A stretch of DNA of 64,000 nt from the NCBI GenBank assembly GCA_973895155.1, contig OZ316896.1, positions 16,740,001-16,804,000 of the forward strand, written 5' to 3'. Shown in pieces: positions 59,591 through 64,000 of the stretch. This stretch comes from Marsupella aquatica. Taxonomy: Eukaryota > Marchantiophyta. Numbering within the stretch: the stretch's first letter is position 1; every line of letters starts with the position of its first letter. Under the pieces are notes generated by a model, which searched no databases, was not told the DNA's origin, and saw only the letters and a list, made by a program, of their open reading frames with translations. A program made the position numbers and the translations under genes.

Positions 59591-59599
59591 TATTTTATA
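59591..59599 (-). promoter_or_regulatory. Candidate TATA box of PAI
   Basis: TATAAAATA on the minus strand, about 150 bases upstream of the chosen ATG, a plausible distance for a leader of about 115 bases. Confidence 0.45.
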
Positions 59600-60110
59600 C
59601 TACAACAGCGGAGACGCACGGCATGGCATGACACGGCAAGGGAAGGGAATGGAAATAAGGATTTCTTCAATCACGGCGATGCCCGATAAGTCGGAATGGA
59701 AAGAAACAGACGAATTCCCAAATTCGCATCACGGAATCGGCAGTAGACCAAACCCACCGATAGAGAATGCAGAATCACTGAACATGCAAGGGGAGAGGAG
59801 AGAGGGGAGGAGAGGGAGACAACAGTACTCTGAAGATTGAATTCCAGTCTAGCGAGAGCGGTGGATTGAGATACGTACATTACAAGAAAGCGATGAGAGA
59901 GCTTGAGAGAGCTTGAGAGAGATTTGAGAGCGGCGGACCTCTTCTTCGCAACCAATTCGAGCAAAGGCAGCAGAGTTGGACTGGATTGTTGGGTCCCTCA
60001 CTGGAGCTCGTGGGGACGAATTGGGCGGCTTGGTCGGATTGGACCGGCACGAATCCAACAACAATCATCATCAGGCTAATAAATAAGTCAGCTTTTTATT
60101 AATATTAACC
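59600..60110. other. Upstream flank of PAI
   Basis: Contains a GAGAGAGCTT repeat at about 59890–59930. No gene supported on either strand. Confidence 0.4.
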
Positions 60111-60475
60111 TGCCCCCCTAATTACCCAAATTCACTAGAGTAGTACCCAAAACAAATTTATTTGTCAATCTGCCCCATATGGGTAACGTGTCCCCGTAAT
60201 TACCCAAATTTATTTGTCAATCTGCCCCATATGGGTAACCTGTCCCCCCCTAACTACCCAAATTCACTATCCTGTCCCCAAAACATATTTATTTGTCAAT
60301 GTGCCCCATATGGGTAACCTGTCCCCCTAATTACCCAAATTCAGTATCCTGTCCCCAAAACATATGTTTATTTGTCAATCTGACCCATACGGGTAACCTA
60401 TCCCCCTAATTACCCAAATTCACTATCCTGTCCCCAAAACATATATTTATTTGTCAAACTGCCCCTCCTTTTTTG
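60111..60475. repeat. About 78-bp tandem repeat, five copies
   Basis: Copies are marked by TAATTACCCAAATTCACT, CCTGTCCCCAAAACAT, TTATTTGTCAATCTGCCCC and ATATGGGTAACCTGTCCCC. ATTACCC landmarks lie near 60121, 60199, 60253, 60330 and 60409. The 54-bp interval marks one copy lacking a 23–24-base internal block. Confidence 0.9.
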
Positions 60476-63400
60476 TCAACAATGGGATATGGGTTAACAG
60501 TAACCCAAGACAGGGTTCCTGTTGCCATGTGGCAAGGCATGAATGGCCAAAGGTTAATCAGGCACTATCCGAGCTCCCCCTCCCCAGGCCCAGGACCAGC
60601 AAATGCATAAGTTTTTGCCCGAAAGTCACATCACAAAAACATGAATTTTTGCCTCTGTTTTTACTCACAGAAACTTTAAGGTCATGGGTTGGTTGATAAT
60701 GGTGATTTCTTTTTTGCCTTGAAAAAACCACCATTCATTCAAAAAGCCAGCATACAAAAGGGGTGACCCACAAAAGGGGGTTGGCACCCTGGGGAACCAA
60801 AGGTCGAGCAGCTCATGAGACCGGAGAAATTGATAATGGTGTTTGCCTAGTGATGTCTCTCCACGTGTTTGGTTTAATGTCTCATTAGGGCATGTCAAAG
60901 CAGGCCTGTAACTCACTTACAAATCAGGACATAAACTGTTTTTAAGGCCAAAAACAAAATCACTACAGGAGACCAACCTACATACCCCATAAGCATTTTA
61001 TGTCCAAACATCCACAGCCGTAAGACTCTGCTTACGGGAGAACTTTGACACTCCCTATTACACTTTATACAATTTGTGTGCACATTTGAACGCTACCAGC
61101 AGGAGGAGAATCCTAAAGGTCAATGTGGGCCAATCAGAATTCAACACAGGGTCTGAAAGTACGATCAAAGACATACGAGTTATGAGCTATACGGTCTCCC
61201 ATGTGTCTCCCCGCATATGTGGGTCAACATAAGGTCGCCCTATACCTCATAATGACAACCATACTACCCTAATCCTCTACAAAGTGAACCTGTGTTTTGT
61301 GCCTGCCCTTGTTTTGGTGACCAAACACTGCCCAAATGGCCCCAAATTGCAAGAATGTTTACACATTTGGAATGCATGGTCCGGCGCTATCTTCAGATTG
61401 GCTTTTGACCTTCATGCTGGCTTAGGGCCAGGCAACCTTCATGGCTGGGCGACTTTTGAGCTGGGGAAGGGGAGGGGTGAGCGTGATCTTGCCTAGTTAA
61501 CCTATGGCCACTTGTGCCTCACCACATGGCAGCGGGACCCTGTATTGGGTTACTGCTAATCCTTCAAGGAGTTTTTGCTATAGGGAGAGTAACTGTTGGG
61601 AGCGGGAAAGGTGCATAGTGGCACCTTTGTGCCCATATGGTTAGGAAAAAATGTCACCATAATCCAATAGCCAGGAGACTTCCCACCGGGTTCCCACCAA
61701 ACTGATATTTTCTGAACGAAAGGTAAGAAAGAAAGCAAGAGATTACATATTATATACCTTCAGGCACAATCTGGAAAGGAGGAGACCCAATGAAGGGGAG
61801 AAAACAAGTGAAATTTTCCAAAACACAACAAAGCCAGACTCTCCACACTGCAAAGGAAGTAAAGCCCTACCAGTAGTACATGAAAAGTTTGGTGTGGGCA
61901 GTTTGTAAACCACACAAACCTCATAGAAAAGGTCACACATGGAAATTTTTCTAATTTGTCTGGAGGCCCTAAAATCAACAGCCTCAGCCCTAGGAAGAAT
62001 AGTGAATGCCTGACTAGTAATAATATTGTGAATCCTATCTTTCTACAATCGTAGGCAAACTTTACTTTGAGTATTACAAAGCATCATGGGGAAAACATGA
62101 GCGCACCATGCTCTCTCCAAGCTCTCTTGAATTAACTTCATGGGTTATTGTATAGGTTGACCGTAAGTATGTAGATGAGTAGATAGATCAGTGGTAGCAA
62201 GTACCTTAAGGTCAATACCAAATATCTCCTTGCACCAACCACAGGGTGCCACATAGACAAACTATCCTTCATAATTGGCTGCTCACGGTCTTAGGACATT
62301 TGTTTGTCATGGTCATTTCACAAATTGATAGTTTTTGGAAGAAAAAGAATATTTGTATGTGCCTTTCAGTAAGGTTATGGATCAGTGGTGTCAATTGGCT
62401 TAAGGCCAATGGTTGACCGCATGTCTCTAAGGACCCGGGCTAAGGACCAACCACAGGGTTGAATATAAATGATCCCTCATGGCTCAGAGAAAATGGTCTT
62501 TTGAAGCTAGTGTGGGCCTTAACATTTCACAAATTTATTGTTTCTGGGAGAAAATTAACCATGTTAGTCCCAACAACAGCTGGTGAAAACTGGCTCCTTG
62601 CTTGTTACTTCATGAAGCAGAATAAAAAATAACATTTTCACTAACCAATCAGGGCAATGAAAATAAAATAGACCAATTAAGATGCATGAAAAATAATAAT
62701 TAAGCAATTAAATGATTGAAGAATTAAGATGAAAAGGTGGGGAAGTAGGGCCAACTTATTAAGTGATTTATATGGTCCCCCCTTATTTTTCTCTAAGCCT
62801 AACCTTTTGATCCTTAATATCCCCTTCCACTGACCAATTTTGCACTATCTGAGGTCTATTTTTGAGAAAATAACCAAGGCTGCTGTCTTTGGAGGATTAA
62901 ATAGATGGATTTTGTGTGTCCTCTAGCCAGCCCGTGAAAATATATGGCACGGCAATTACAAGTATGAAGGAAATCTAAGGAAATATATCCAAAGTTAGAA
63001 AAAAAAATGCTAGTTCTGTCTAGAAACCTCACAACCCAAAACTGTTGTTGGTACCACAAATGTCTGCATGTCCATCACTTTACTTCTCCGGGAACATAAC
63101 ACATGTGACCTTGAGCTGAGCCAAATGGACACCCTAATCTCAAATCCCATATATTTGAGACCCTAGTGTATTTGTTAGGTTATGTCTCTAATATAACTTA
63201 TATAATTTCATAATATTAGCTAGACTTCAATAGACTAAGATAATATTAACTTGGGACCAAATGGACACCCTACTCTCAAATCCCAGATATTTGAGAGCCC
63301 TCGGTGCCAAATGGACACCCCAGTGTCACTGCCACGGCATCACGCTTTCCACCATGCAAGTTGTCTTGTTTCTTCCGTCCATGGGAATCTAACTGCAATA

Positions 63401-64000
63401 CTGTACTATCGTAGGAAACTCTAACCAAAAACCTGCCATACAACAGAGCCTTCTAACTGAAATACTGTACTACCATAGCCAAGATTTGCTACTGTAGTAA
63501 GCCCTGACACAATATTGTACTACCGTGACTCTAAGTAAAAACCTTTCCTTTCGAAGTTATGGCGCCACAAACAATTTCTCAATTTCTCAAGGAGTTCATT
63601 TGTTTACCCTCAAAACAAACGCAACACTCATTTAGGGGTGCTGAGATTATTACAATACTAGCCTCTATTATCCGTTCTTTGAACCTAAATAGCAGAGAAT
63701 ACAATAAAAAATTATCAAAATATATTTTTTATCCATATTCTTTGATAGTTAATGAAATGATAAAAAAAATTCATCATTTTAATAATCATATATAATATAC
63801 CCTTCTTTTTTATGTGCACATGAGTATTTTTTTAATGCACATATGTTATGGTGAGGCCATAGTGCATATAGAAATTATCAAGGAAAACTGGTATGTACAT
63901 ACATCATGTCATGAGTTTCTTCCATGCACATGATGATCATAGAGTTAGTGTCTAGAGACTTCATTCTAGATCTAAGCTCTTAAAAGTAGACTTGAGTTGG
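60476..64000. other. AT-rich noncoding tail of the window
   Basis: No gene supported. A short direct repeat near 63115–63310 carries CCAAATGGACACCCTAATCTC, CTCAAATCCC and ATATTTGAGA; imperfect ATACTGTACTA strings recur about 63400–63540. A 78-codon frame at 63559 has AT-rich composition and no motif. Confidence 0.45.

Noticed and set aside
63559-63795. 78-codon plus-strand reading frame
   Set aside because: AT-rich, no motif, no splice or neighbour support.

Overview
This looks like nuclear DNA from a land plant. The recognisable genes are plant-type: spliced genes with GT–AG introns, and two aromatic amino acid enzymes with plastid-transit-like N-termini. There is also a plastid-type sugar transporter, a plant-specific Cys-rich small protein and a plant SMP–C2 lipid-transfer protein. 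The long repeat-filled gaps hold Helitron, Copia, L1-type and tRNA-derived elements. A seedless plant (bryophyte or lycophyte) is my guess from the mixture; the sequence does not prove it.

Layout. 0.4–3.4 kb: five-exon SMP–C2 membrane-contact-site protein (+). 4.8–5.2 kb: Cys-rich small protein (−). 8.4–12.1 kb: eight-exon 3-dehydroquinate synthase (−). 12.7–20 kb: satellite arrays, two SINE-like insertions and a decayed gene with HUH and Tyr–Lys motifs of a rolling-circle Rep nuclease (−). 20.05–25.75 kb: decayed autonomous Helitron (−) with a credible 3' terminus. 26.1–28.3 kb: 166-bp tandem repeats, then a very G-rich stretch. 30.55–35.07 kb: three-exon coiled-coil protein with repeated UVR-like modules (+). 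37.9–39.7 kb: intronless plastid sugar/H+ symporter (+). 41.9–45.3 kb: L1-like element relic (+), then a Gypsy RNase H scrap (−). 45.9–47.1 kb: identical 90-bp inverted arms around unknown sequence. 47.38–52.61 kb: Copia element with two 258-bp LTRs and GATAG target duplication (+). 54.4–55.9 kb: small three-exon hydrophilic protein (+). 57.2–59.4 kb: three-exon phosphoribosylanthranilate isomerase (−). 60.1–60.5 kb: a 78-bp tandem array. The last 3.5 kb is AT-rich with no supported gene.

Functional links. Dehydroquinate synthase (shikimate pathway step 2) and phosphoribosylanthranilate isomerase (tryptophan branch) serve the same plastid pathway, but lie 45 kb apart with unrelated genes and transposons between them. 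I read that as coincidence. Exon joins were chosen so that GT–AG sites, reading phase and remembered family alignments agree. Start codons in the transit-peptide genes are the weakest points. The most unusual item is the HUH/Tyr–Lys relic at 17–18.5 kb, which may be a Replitron-like or other rolling-circle transposon.
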